Source: Tous-C4FEB sp044356555
GTDB taxonomy: Bacteria > Verrucomicrobiota > Verrucomicrobiia > Opitutales > Opitutaceae
DNA length: 64,000 nt
Direction of reading: 5' to 3'
Assembly: GCA_044356555.1 (NCBI GenBank)
Contig: JBIKWB010000009.1
Location: 106,445 to 170,444, forward strand
Below are positions 57,201-64,000 of this stretch, one piece after another. Both the position numbers and the translations under genes were made by a program. Within the stretch, counting starts at the first letter, position 1. Each line of letters begins with the position of its first letter. The notes under the pieces were generated by a model that searched no databases, had not been told where the DNA came from, and worked only from the letters and a program-made list of their open reading frames with translations.

Positions 57201-57584
57201 GTGGATCAACTCACCACGCCCGACGGCGTCACGCCCGGCCTGCTGCGTCACCGCGTGAATTTCGGCGCCGGTTGGTCGTCGCCTGTGTTTGGCTTCGGCG
57301 TGGACGGCCATTACTTCCACTCGCGCACGCTCCCTGTTTACGAGTGGTCCGCCCAAGGGGCCCGCGAGCTGCCGGCCCAGTGGCAATTTGATGCTTACTT
57401 GCAGAGCGACGTCGCCCGCTGGCTCACGTGGAGAAACGACCGCTTCGGCCTGCGCGCCCAGTTTCGCGTCAATAATTTCCTCGCCGCCGAGCCGCTCCGC
57501 CACGCCTCCGCCCTCACCGGCGTGCAACCCTACGGCGACTGGCGCGGCCCCGTTTATTCCCTGTCGCTCACCGCGACGTTCTGA
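54213..57584 (+). CDS. STN-domain TonB-dependent transducer receptor 5
   Basis: 1123 residues from GTG 54213, coupled to fecR (GTGA). Signal LLAFLPALVFHLLLVSLG, then an STN domain (VTFDLPAQPAGQAVLAFSQQ, EVIFSTDDLRSVQS, residues ~45-120), a carboxypeptidase-regulatory-like domain (ALRGRILAPDSGGARGIRL), plug (TDLAS..NLNLRGYKSEETILLVNGR, VSASALYSGNPVGGVINIVL) and barrel ending VYSLSLTATF. The STN domain couples ligand binding to FecR, so receptor, FecR and sigma form one signalling unit. Confidence 0.94.
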   Translation: MIRPSPTGATTPTSRSRARLLAFLPALVFHLLLVSLGPSLRAAPVTFDLPAQPAGQAVLAFSQQAQVEVIFSTDDLRSVQSAAVVGPHEPAAALALLLAPTGFTARRNLRGKFVLVPAPPPVGALRGRILAPDSGGARGIRLNLDGTRFTATTDRAGAFSFSSLPAGSYTVVATGSGFQPLQITGVPIEPGRTFTLDAQTLRVASETTELEAVVVQGSSSRLRPFDRGQRSDAPRIAAGNLDLPRTEDDVLPYTVYDRQQIARSGAVSLSEFLAREVVDSDATSRPPEQTAGADLASVTGSTNLNLRGYKSEETILLVNGRRLPEVAITSSGGGQSSQQPDVNFIPLSLVQRVEVLPVSASALYSGNPVGGVINIVLRPEAEGTEVTTTYTNALRRFDAPQSSVSLLHGHSFLDGALRVLFSATFSRTEPATEAELGHIRSHPGLSPSLSDPLYRATPNLRSAAQLPLFGPGTSPATSVARGADGTGGLAAFTGRAGVRNFDLFDSVGGLANSAASVDFPYGRRQQGESYFGSATYELTPWLQLGFNGIYTRTTAHRGYQVFRGDLTLGAANPLNPFGQPVLVSLLETAPALGADYNEARVDFSSFVVGALVRLPADWRASGDLQYGRNLTHYRGLAGVDSERWQQLVDQRIYNPLRDTQLSGPPAAFYDRALKYYGARDRFVTLGDYTTLDAALRITNQNLLLPTGRTTVSFGTDFRENHISAYAGRRVYGDGSLAETPAPTGARSVERISLFGEIQTPLLPARWLPAFIREIKTEIAARYVAADTSQESNLAPTGGLKLDLAGGFSLRATVATSNRLPAPVLSRAVAAPPVNPGSGGGEMSYVKITDPRRGNETNEFVTASELINTALRPESAVTRTLGIVYQRSHVHRFRASLDLADTRKSGELQFLDEQSIVNFESLFPGRVTRAAALPGEAAGRVQSVLTGTFNLAYRESQNWTAALDYAWTQCLGGRLDLYTRWLMFRRFETQLLPGSTPVDQLTTPDGVTPGLLRHRVNFGAGWSSPVFGFGVDGHYFHSRTLPVYEWSAQGARELPAQWQFDAYLQSDVARWLTWRNDRFGLRAQFRVNNFLAAEPLRHASALTGVQPYGDWRGPVYSLSLTATF

Positions 57585-57616
57585 GAGTCACTCCTCTGCA
57601 ACTTTCCGAGCGGTAG

Positions 57617-57637
57617 GGACGCCTCTCCGAGGCGTCC
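57617..57637. repeat. Short hairpin after receptor 5
   Basis: GGACGCCTC (57617-57625), loop TCC, GAGGCGTCC (57629-57637): perfect 9-bp stem, no T-run. Sits in the repeat belt, near the start of copy A of the large repeat. Confidence 0.7.
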
Positions 57638-57699
57638 GATGTCATTGCGAGAGCAGGACCAACGTCGGGCCGTTGGCTGAAGTAGCCGATGAACGCGGT

Positions 57700-57871
57700 T
57701 GTCATGGCGAGGAGCGCAGCGACGAAGCCATCCAGCTTACTTCTCCCCGCGCGTTTCGCGCCGTTCATCCGTGAGTACGCCCCAGCCCATCTCTCCAAAT
57801 TTTCTAACCACGGATGCACCCGAACAAACCCGGATAAAGACGGGGAATCGGCTTCACCTCAGGGGTGAGTC
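57700..57871 (+). repeat. Large direct repeat, copy A (172 bp)
   Basis: Nearly identical (about six mismatches) to 61457-61628. Begins TGTCATGGCGAGGAGCGCAG and ends AGGGGTGAGTC. It is followed by a 22-bp linker (57872-57893) that also precedes copy B with a single mismatch. Confidence 0.92.
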
Positions 57872-57894
57872 CAACGTCTCTTGATCAACAGACC

Positions 57895-57970
57895 GTCATT
57901 GCGAGAAACGAAGCGACGAAGCAATCCCGCTGCAGTGCCACGGCGCGCTTGGTCCCGCTCTCGCAATGAC
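57895..57970. repeat. 76-bp inverted-repeat element
   Basis: 12-bp ends GTCATTGCGAGA (57895-57906) and TCTCGCAATGAC (57959-57970) are perfect complements. Inside, AACGAAGCGACGAAGCAATC belongs to the widely dispersed 'GTCATTGCGAG' bacterial repeat family. Looks like a small palindromic (REP/MITE-type) unit. Confidence 0.75.
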
Positions 57971-58165
57971 AAACGTCTAGAAATTACGGGACGTTAGTGT
58001 AGCGCGCCGCGCACCGCCTTCACTTTGCGCTTGAAGCAACCGTGCTTTCAACGTGCGTTAGTTCCTCTTACCCCTTTTCGATTGGAGCAAAAGCCCGGTC
58101 GTTGTTCCCCACCCCCCAGCTCCCCCCCCAGCTCCCTCCTTATTTTGCCCGTTTTATCGAAAAAA

Positions 58166-58182
58166 GACGTTCCTAGAACGTC
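58166..58182. promoter_or_regulatory. Palindromic candidate operator
   Basis: GACGTTC-CTA-GAACGTC, perfect 7-bp arms around CTA, 103 bp before the ATG of receptor 6. No regulator gene lies alongside. Confidence 0.5.
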
Positions 58183-58285
58183 AGGGCGCGTCCGCTTCAT
58201 TGATTTTTCAAGTCATTTTCAATCAACATTTTTTGCACACCAATTCTCATCTTCGCCACGCGCCAGAGAAATTTTATCCCAAACT

Positions 58286-61200
58286 ATGAAACTAACTCAA
58301 TCCACCCCGCTGCATCGCGCGAAATTAAGCTTTGCCGCTTACTTTACGCTCATCTTCGCGTTGACCTGCACGACAGGAATCGCGGCAGACGACAGCGTTA
58401 AAAAGCTCGCGAGTGAAAACGAAAGTCTTCGCAGCGAGAACGCTGAGCTTCGCCGGCGTTTCGCTGAACTCGAGGCCCGCTTGGCCATTCCTCCCGCCGC
58501 GGCGCCTGCTAGCCAAGCTGCGGTCAAGCCTGCTCTCGCGGCGGCGGCAGCGGCCCCGGTGGCGGCGGCCAAAGCCAACCCCGATGTGGTGGTGCTCAGC
58601 ACCTTCGAGGTTTCCAGCGATAAGGATTATGGCTACCTCAAAACCAATGCCGCGACAGCTACCCGGATCGGTATGGAAATCCAAAAGGTACCGATGAATA
58701 TTTCGGTCATCTCGCGCGACTTCCTCGATGATACGAACACGCGCAGTTTAATGGATTTGCTGCGTTACACGGCGGCTGCCGCGGGCGACACCCGCTATGC
58801 GATGCGCCGTCCCGGTAACGAGTCCACGCCACAGGGTGGCTTCACCATGCGTGGCTTCGCGGTAAACACTTTGATGCGCAACGGCGTCTTCCGCTATATC
58901 TCCTACAATTTGGATAACGTCGATCGCGTCGAAGTGGTCAAAGGGCCTGCCGCTGTTTTCTACGGCCAAGGTTTTCCCGGCGGCGTCGTTAATTACATCA
59001 CGAAACAGCCTGTGTTCGCCAAGACTCCGAGCACTTTCAAATACTCCATTAACGATAACAGCGGCCACAAGGTGGTTGCCGATATCAACGTGTTGCTGAG
59101 CAAGAAAGCCGCCTTCCGCATGGTGGGCGCATGGGACGATACCCAAGGGGAGCGGCGCTTTGAATTTCGCCGCAACATCAACCTGACGCCCAGCCTGACC
59201 GTCGTTCCTTTCGACAGCGGGAAAGTGAAGGTCAATGTTGAGATGGAATACCTTGTCGAGAGCTTCAATCAAAACGACTATGACTGGATCTGGAGCGATT
59301 TCGCCGGCTGGCGGACCGCGGCTGCTGCCACCTCGGCCATAGTGGTTAACTCGGTGAAGACCCCGAGCCTAGCCTACGCGACCTATATTAACAATAAGCG
59401 GAATGCGACCGGCGATTTAAGTTTGCCCGCCTACACCAGCGTAGAGCGCGGGGCTTATTACACGGACAAGAGTGGCAAGCTCATCCATGATGAGGCTTTC
59501 AACTACACGAGCCGCGGCGCCCGCACGATGAACGAAGTTAAAGTCTTCACGGCCACGACGGAGTTCGCCCCGTTCAATTGGTTGGAAGGCCGCTACGTTT
59601 TTCAGCACGACAACAGCCGTTTTGACAGCATCGAGGGCATCACCACTCCTTACGCCGACGGAGTGCATTGGAATGTGGGCGCAGGCGGGACGTCGGGCTA
59701 TTACCGCGACACCAATTTGCACCAGCTTGACCTGATCACCAAATTCGAAACCGGCGGGATCAAGCACAAGCTGCTGGCCGGTTTTAACTCATCCAAATAC
59801 ACCCAGAATTTCTTCGGCCACGACATCCGCCTTAATCCTTTTTACGGCCATGTCCCCGGCTCAACCAACCCGATCGCCAATCCCGGGTACGGCACGACCG
59901 GGGGGACCCAAGTTCCCGACAATATGGTGGGCGAAGGCCGGAGCCACGACACCGGAGTTCCGACGGTCAATCAAGTCGTGCGCGATCGTAACGGTAACAT
60001 CAAATTGGTTAAGGCGGTTTACAGTAACTTCGACCCTGGTTTCGAAATCTATCCGACGATCGACAAGTTGTTCCCGAACGGTCGCGCTTGGCTCGACGGT
60101 TACAAACCGATCAACCTCGCGGGCTACTTAAATTACCAAGCGGCGCTGCTCGATGACCGGCTCAATCTCATCGGCGGTTTCCGCCGGCAGTCGCTGGAGG
60201 AACAGGGGCAGTATTTGATGGCTAATTATCCTTGGTACATCGTCCCGGTCGACGCATGGAAGGACCCTGTAAAGTATCCACCCAGCGAATGGGGTTACGG
60301 TGCGAACTACATCAAGACCCTGCGCGTGTATAAAAAGGAAGCGGATGCGTGGATGGCCGGCGCCTCTTTTGCCGTCAATAAAGAGCTGAGTGTCTATGCC
60401 TCTGTCTCAAAAACCTTTCAGTTTAACGTGGGCAATGTCGGCGGAGTCTTCGTCGGCAATGAACTCCCGGTCGTGCAAAGCGCGCTCGACCAGAACCGCG
60501 GCTCTTTTCAATACCTCGGTCAGACCGTCACTTCCGCTCAAAAATTCATCGAGATTCAGACTGCCCGCGGCGCTTATAATCCGCTTAAGGACGAGTCGGG
60601 GATGAATTGGGAATTTGGCGCCAAGATGAGCTCCAAAGAAAGTAAGGTCGTCGGCACGCTCTCTTTCTTTCGCGGAGAGCGCACCAACCAGATGTTGGAT
60701 GACCCCGCAGCCCAGTCCAATCTTGAGGAGCCGCTCAACTTCAGCACCACCTTGTTCGCCCCGGGCACCTTGGGTTACAATACCCGGGTGTTCCGTTGGC
60801 GCACGACCGATTTGAAGAACCGCATCGAGGGTTCGGAAGCCGAAGTGATCTGGACCCCGCTCCCGAATTTCCAAGCGGTCATCAACGGCTCGTGGCTGTG
60901 GACCGCCAAGACGGTTTATGACAAATCCCGCGCTCAGCCCGGATCCTCCGCTTACACAAAGCTGGGTGCTGCGGCCAAGGTTGCCTCCGACATCTACTAC
61001 GGAGCGCGCATCGAAAATGTGCCTGAGTATCGCTTCAATGCTTTTGGCAAATACACCTTCACCGATGGCAAGGTGCGCGGGCTTTCGCTTGGGGCCGGTC
61101 TGCGTTATTCTTCGGAAACGGTGGTTAGCCGCAGTGTTGACTGGAATCCCCTCAAAGGCGGCTACCAAGCAGGCGACTACCTGGTGTACGATCTCACGGT

Positions 61201-61342
61201 TAATTATCCGTGGAGCATCTCAGATTTCAAATTCCGCACCTCCCTTGGCGTCTACAACGTGACCGATGCAGTTTATTCAGAGGGCTCGTTTGCGCTTTCG
61301 CCGGCGCGAAACTGGCTTCTGAGCAACACGCTGGAATTCTAA
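58286..61342 (+). CDS. TonB-dependent receptor 6 with N-terminal coiled coil
   Basis: About 1018 residues from ATG 58286 (MKLTQST); signal SFAAYFTLIFALTCTTGIA. Just after it comes a leucine-zipper-like heptad run (VKKLASENESLRSENAELRR, then RFAELEARL) and an Ala/Pro linker before the TonB box (VVLSTFEVSS), unlike the other receptors here. Plug: LMDLLRYTAAAAGD, VKGPAAVFYGQGFPGGVVNYI; barrel ends NWLLSNTLEF. Lower GC and different codon use from flanking genes, and lies between the two large repeat copies. Terminator follows. Confidence 0.93.
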   Translation: MKLTQSTPLHRAKLSFAAYFTLIFALTCTTGIAADDSVKKLASENESLRSENAELRRRFAELEARLAIPPAAAPASQAAVKPALAAAAAAPVAAAKANPDVVVLSTFEVSSDKDYGYLKTNAATATRIGMEIQKVPMNISVISRDFLDDTNTRSLMDLLRYTAAAAGDTRYAMRRPGNESTPQGGFTMRGFAVNTLMRNGVFRYISYNLDNVDRVEVVKGPAAVFYGQGFPGGVVNYITKQPVFAKTPSTFKYSINDNSGHKVVADINVLLSKKAAFRMVGAWDDTQGERRFEFRRNINLTPSLTVVPFDSGKVKVNVEMEYLVESFNQNDYDWIWSDFAGWRTAAAATSAIVVNSVKTPSLAYATYINNKRNATGDLSLPAYTSVERGAYYTDKSGKLIHDEAFNYTSRGARTMNEVKVFTATTEFAPFNWLEGRYVFQHDNSRFDSIEGITTPYADGVHWNVGAGGTSGYYRDTNLHQLDLITKFETGGIKHKLLAGFNSSKYTQNFFGHDIRLNPFYGHVPGSTNPIANPGYGTTGGTQVPDNMVGEGRSHDTGVPTVNQVVRDRNGNIKLVKAVYSNFDPGFEIYPTIDKLFPNGRAWLDGYKPINLAGYLNYQAALLDDRLNLIGGFRRQSLEEQGQYLMANYPWYIVPVDAWKDPVKYPPSEWGYGANYIKTLRVYKKEADAWMAGASFAVNKELSVYASVSKTFQFNVGNVGGVFVGNELPVVQSALDQNRGSFQYLGQTVTSAQKFIEIQTARGAYNPLKDESGMNWEFGAKMSSKESKVVGTLSFFRGERTNQMLDDPAAQSNLEEPLNFSTTLFAPGTLGYNTRVFRWRTTDLKNRIEGSEAEVIWTPLPNFQAVINGSWLWTAKTVYDKSRAQPGSSAYTKLGAAAKVASDIYYGARIENVPEYRFNAFGKYTFTDGKVRGLSLGAGLRYSSETVVSRSVDWNPLKGGYQAGDYLVYDLTVNYPWSISDFKFRTSLGVYNVTDAVYSEGSFALSPARNWLLSNTLEF

Positions 61343-61373
61343 GCTAATCCGGTCTGCCCGGAGGCGCTGGCAA

Positions 61374-61404
61374 GGCGGAGTCCGCATTGGACTCCGCCTT
61401 TTTT
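61374..61404 (+). terminator. Intrinsic terminator after receptor 6
   Basis: GGCGGAGTCC (61374-61383), 5-nt loop, GGACTCCGCC (61389-61398), then six T (61399-61404): perfect 10-bp stem with a T-run, 31 bp after the stop. Confidence 0.95.
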
Positions 61405-61434
61405 GTGCCACCCATCGAGCTTTCGCGGTGATAC

Positions 61435-61628
61435 CAACGTCCCTTGATCAACAGACTGTCATGGCGAGGAGCGCAGCGACGAAGCCATCCAGCTTACTTC
61501 TCCCCGCGCGTTTCGCGCCGTTCATCCGTGAGTACGCCCCAGCCCATCTCTCCAAATTTTCCAACCGCGGATGCACCCGAACAAACCCGGATAAAGCAGG
61601 GGAACCGGCTTCACCTCAGGGGTGAGTC
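61435..61628 (+). repeat. Large direct repeat, copy B with linker (194 bp)
   Basis: Linker CAACGTCCCTTGATCAACAG... (61435-61456) then 172 bp matching copy A (61457-61628). Same orientation as copy A, 3757 bp away. Confidence 0.92.
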
Positions 61629-61653
61629 GTTCGCTGCGCCCGTCCGCATCTTT

Positions 61654-61733
61654 GTAGGGCTCGACCTCGTGTCGAGCCGTTCAGTGGGTCGGGCTCCAAA
61701 GACGAAACGGCCTCACGCAAGGTGAGGCCCTAC
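61654..61733. repeat. 80-bp GTAGGGC...GCCCTAC element with two hairpins
   Basis: Ends GTAGGGC (61654) and GCCCTAC (to 61733) are inverted repeats. Inside are two stems: GGCTCGAC/GTCGAGCC and GGCCTCAC/GTGAGGCC. Same architecture as the 51-bp element at 63494. Confidence 0.8.
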
Positions 61734-61944
61734 CGTGAGAAAAAATCAGCTGTACCGCCCACCGGGCTGAGCCTCGTTCGCTGCTCCCATCGGTTTGGGA
61801 TCCGGGTCCGTCCGTGGTTTAAATGCCGTTCTTAAATTCATAACGCCGCTCTCTGCCTCGCCCCGCGCTCACAAAAAAAGATTCGCGCTCCCACTGGCGG
61901 TTCCCGCGCCGAGCCTTGTCTCTATCCGCATCCACCCATCTGCC

Positions 61945-62334
61945 GTGTCCCCCACCGCTTCCCCCGTGCTCTCCGCCCCCGCCGACACCGCCCCCGCTTC
62001 CTCCGACGACCTTCGCTCGCTCCTCAAGCGTTGCTCGCCTCCCACTTACAATGCCGCGCTCAACTACCGCCGCACCCGTGACCCCGCTCACCTCCCCGCG
62101 ATTGTTTTCGGCGTCATCGAGCGCTTCGTGGAACGCCCGCTCCGCCCGCGACTCCAAATGCCCGCCGAGGAGGTCCGCCTCACCGCCGACCTCGGCCTCG
62201 ATTCCCTCACGCTCACCGAGCTCGTCATTTTGATCGAGGAAACGCTCCAGCTCACCCTCGCGCCCGAAGAACTCCCCCGCCTCCGCACCCTCGCCGACCT
62301 CCACCGCTTCATCGCCGCCAAACTGCCCAAGTAG
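61945..62334 (+). CDS. Acyl-carrier-protein-like protein with long N-terminus
   Basis: 129 residues from GTG 61945 (a longer upstream frame starts in repeat sequence). C-terminal ~75 residues look like a carrier protein: PAEEVRLTADLGLDSLTLTEL with the phosphopantetheine Ser in LDSL, then LVILIEETLQLTL. The N-terminal ~55 residues (DDLRSLLKRCSPPTYNAALNYRR) are an extension not seen in ordinary AcpP. No partner synthase is near, so its role (lipid or natural-product chemistry) is open. Confidence 0.7.
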   Translation: MSPTASPVLSAPADTAPASSDDLRSLLKRCSPPTYNAALNYRRTRDPAHLPAIVFGVIERFVERPLRPRLQMPAEEVRLTADLGLDSLTLTELVILIEETLQLTLAPEELPRLRTLADLHRFIAAKLPK

Positions 62335-62347
62335 GGCAGGGTATACG

Positions 62348-62429
62348 ACCCGCCCTTGCCGAATCTCACCCGCCAGCTCCGCCAGCCGCCCCGCCCTTGC
62401 CGAATCTCACCCGCCCACTCCGCCATCCG
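62348..62429 (+). repeat. Two tandem 41-bp units
   Basis: CCCGCCCTTGCCGAATCTCA occurs in both units (62348-62388 and 62389-62429) with a few differences in the tail. Immediately follows the carrier-protein gene. Confidence 0.75.
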
Positions 62430-62447
62430 CCCCGCACCGCCGCTCCG

Positions 62448-62603
62448 TTTTTTCACCGCCCTCGCCCGCTCGTGTTTTTCACCAGCGCGCCTCCCGTTTT
62501 CGCGTTTTCTGCGGATCGTCGTAGTTTATTTTACCTCAAAACCGACGGCATCCTTTGGGCTCTCGGTCATAACCGTTCAGGCGAGTTTGGGCGTGGGACT
62601 TAG
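62448..62603 (+). pseudogene. RCC1-repeat protein fragment
   Basis: Frame reading PLVFFTSAPPVFAF then SLFYLKTDGILWALGHNRSG and EFGRGT before a stop. The YLKTDGxLWALGxNxxGxxGxGT pattern is one RCC1-type repeat. No start codon with a proper signal and only one repeat: a relic. Its LVFFTS piece matches the signal peptide at 63799, so both may come from copies of one gene. Confidence 0.6.
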
Positions 62604-62701
62604 GCGATCTGCGCTCTCCCTGGTCTCGGCGCGCTCTCGCAACTGCGCCCATCACGGCTCCAGCCCTTTTTGAGCGCGGGACTGCTTGCCTTCTGGCGCA
62701 T

Positions 62702-62725
62702 TCCGACCAGTCCTCCGACCAGTCC
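62702..62725 (+). repeat. Tandem 12-bp repeat before the second toxin-antitoxin pair
   Basis: TCCGACCAGTCC twice in tandem, 14 nt before the antitoxin ATG. Possible binding site for autorepression. Confidence 0.6.
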
Positions 62726-62739
62726 AACTACCTTCTCAC

Positions 62740-63003
62740 ATGATTGCTCCACCTACTGCACCGTCCAAGATCGTCGGGGCTTATGAAGCCAAATCAAAGC
62801 TCTCGGAACTCCTCGATCTCGTCGAGAGCGGCCGTACCGTCACGATTACCCGACACTCCCGCAATGTTGCGCGGCTAGTCCCGGCCGCCGAACCCGCCGC
62901 AGATCGATCGGTGTTTACCCGCATCCGGGAGCTTCACGCGAAGCTTTCGCTACCCGATGGGATGTCTGCTCGCGATCTGATCAACGACGGCCGGCGGATT
63001 TGA
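62740..63003 (+). CDS. Phd/YefM-type antitoxin
   Basis: 87 residues from ATG 62740. N-terminal Phd fold: IVGAYEAKSKLSELLDLVESGRTVTITRHSRNVARLVP. C-terminal toxin-binding part FTRIRELHAKLSLPDGMSARDLINDGRRI. Three bases separate it from the PIN toxin gene. Confidence 0.92.
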   Translation: MIAPPTAPSKIVGAYEAKSKLSELLDLVESGRTVTITRHSRNVARLVPAAEPAADRSVFTRIRELHAKLSLPDGMSARDLINDGRRI

Positions 63004-63006
63004 TCC

Positions 63007-63426
63007 ATGCAAGCTCTCGTCATCGACGGCTCAACGGCTCTCGGCTGCTTGATGCATGACGAGCAGCATCCCGATGCCCTCAAATCGCTCGAAGCCATCG
63101 AGAGTGGCATCCCGACCTTCGTGCCGGCGCATTGGTGCGTCGAGGTTGCAAACGGCCTTGTGATGGCGGAGCGACGCAAGCGCGCCAGCCAAGCCCACAT
63201 TACCGAGGCGTTGCATCTTGTCGCGGCCCTTCCCGTGATCGCCGACGACGAGACCGCGCGACGCGTCGGCAGCGACACCACTGCGCTCGCTCGCCAATAC
63301 GGGCTCACGATCTATGACGCCGCTTACCTCGAGCTTGCGATGCGCCGAGGCGCTTCGCTCGCAACCAGCGACCACGCTCTCGCCAAAGCGGCAAAGCAAG
63401 CAGGCGTCGCCCTATTTCCTCCCTGA
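63007..63426 (+). CDS. VapC-like PIN-domain toxin
   Basis: 139 residues. PIN acidic residues: VIDGSTALGCLM (Asp7), VPAHWCVEVANGL (Glu), LTIYDAAYLELAMRRGASLATSDHALAKAA (two Asp). Predicted RNase, neutralised by the upstream antitoxin. Confidence 0.92.
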   Translation: MQALVIDGSTALGCLMHDEQHPDALKSLEAIESGIPTFVPAHWCVEVANGLVMAERRKRASQAHITEALHLVAALPVIADDETARRVGSDTTALARQYGLTIYDAAYLELAMRRGASLATSDHALAKAAKQAGVALFPP

Positions 63427-63493
63427 AACTCCTCGCGCGCGGCGCACAGGGAGAAAACGTCTTATACCAACGTCACATGAGATTTGGACTTTT

Positions 63494-63544
63494 GTAGGCC
63501 GTCCGCTTGCGGACGCACCCAGCGCCTGCAAGCAGGCTGCCTAC
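63494..63544. repeat. 51-bp GTAGGC...GCCTAC element with two hairpins
   Basis: Inverted ends GTAGGC (63494) and GCCTAC (to 63544), two inner stems GTCCGC/GCGGAC and GCCTGC/GCAGGC. Same plan and same TTTGTAGG left edge as the 61654 element, but different stem sequences. ATACCAACGTC at 63464 also occurs before repeat copy B (61431). Confidence 0.75.
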
Positions 63545-63798
63545 GACGGAAAGTCTAAAAACCAAACGGCGCTGGTCTTAGCTCACCGTGAGCGTTCAGG
63601 CGGCAGTTGGGATCCGGTGGGCCGAGCCGACGGGGTACGCCGAAGCGGGCCGGCGGCGGATGACTTTGCGCAGCCCCGCCTCTTTTTTAAAAATAAATCT
63701 CACAAAGGACTGGCGGGTTTTACCCGGCGGGCTGTCCTACACTAGCAGCCCCACTGCTTTTCTTCACGCCAAGCCCTCCCCTGCCCGCTCGCTCCCCC

Positions 63799-63900
63799 AT
63801 GAAATCCACCTCTTGCCCTCGCCTCTTCCTGCTCCTCGCGCTCGTGTTTTTCACCAGCGGCGCCTCCGGCCTTCACGCTCAGCCGGGATCATGCAATTGA
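63799..63900 (+). pseudogene. Signal-peptide stub, cut off
   Basis: 33 codons: MKSTSCPRLFLLLALVFFTS then GASGLHAQPGSCN and stop. A clear export signal with a cleavage site after HAQ, then the coding sequence ends abruptly. Probably the start of an RCC1/BNR-type exported protein broken at about 63889. Confidence 0.55.
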
Positions 63901-64000
63901 GGGCCAGATAAGTTGGTGAGGGCCGGCTCTGGCGGAGAGGGCGGCAACTGCATCGCAGTCGTCGTTAGGGCTCATTTGACGGAGGAGAACGTGCCACCAA
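63889..64000. other. Sequence of unlike character at the window end
   Basis: After GGGATCATGCAATTGAGGGC the composition and reading frames change, and a minus-strand frame (WWHVLLRQMSPNDDCDAVAA...) is open off the window. It may be the edge of an insertion that broke the stub at 63799; no terminal repeat can be confirmed here. Confidence 0.3.

Noticed and set aside
57699..57884. Small conserved-looking protein encoded in both copies of the large repeat
   Set aside because: The similarity is explained by the DNA repeat; there is no ribosome site or family.
57585..58020. Possible CRISPR array in the repeat belt
   Set aside because: Repeats are long, irregular and palindromic, without evenly spaced unique spacers.
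63314..63911. Open frames over the end of the PIN toxin and the repeat belt
   Set aside because: They cross repeat elements and carry no recognisable sequence.

Overview
The window is GC-rich DNA from a Gram-negative bacterium, most likely a Verrucomicrobiota member of the Opitutales/Opitutaceae type. Support comes from an LptD-like outer-membrane protein, a menaquinone gene (menA), six intact TonB-dependent receptors (several with the 'ELSPFxV' box followed by GYxA...LxGSRLxTxLKD common in that group), and many sulfatases. The species assignment is inference. No rRNA, CRISPR array, transposase, integrase or phage gene is visible.

Layout. (1) 1-15.1 kb is housekeeping: partial glgB, ppc, an lptD-like gene, an RsmB-type rRNA methyltransferase, scpA, a small conserved protein, trxA with a clear terminator, a sialidase-like protein, then a tightly packed minus-strand operon (acylphosphatase, ABC ATPase, ABC permease, TPR protein, small membrane protein, menA). 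It ends at a tRNA-Ser(GCU). (2) 15.1-32 kb is a first glycan-utilisation locus: a minus-strand run of TonB receptor, sodium/solute symporter, AraC regulator and sulfatase, divergent from a plus-strand run of TIM-barrel glycosidase-like protein, a decayed sulfatase and two intact sulfatases, then a second TonB receptor on the minus strand. (3) 32-51.5 kb is a second locus: TonB receptor, a deleted sulfatase, AraC regulator divergent from another TonB receptor, then an almost gapless operon of FAD oxidoreductase, cytochrome c/beta-propeller protein, heparinase-II/III-like lyase and sulfatase, followed by a GPH-type sugar transporter and a TonB-receptor stub. (4) 51.5-57.6 kb has a VapBC-like toxin-antitoxin pair and a coupled ECF sigma/FecR/STN-TonB signalling operon. 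(5) 57.6-64 kb is repeat-rich: a TonB receptor lying between two copies of a ~172-bp repeat, a carrier-protein-like gene, a second toxin-antitoxin pair, RCC1-like gene scraps and hairpin repeats.

How it works together (inference): TonB receptors import sulfated oligosaccharides, exported sulfatases, the lyase and the glycosidase-like protein break them down, and the symporter and GPH carrier take products across the inner membrane. AraC and FecI/FecR modules control expression. The main new observation is a 34-bp bipartite element, with half-sites exactly 21 bp apart, found four times in two divergent intergenic regions, always oriented toward the adjacent gene. It may define one regulon joining the two loci. 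The numerous pseudogenes, repeats and toxin-antitoxin pairs after the tRNA-Ser gene suggest a plastic accessory region.
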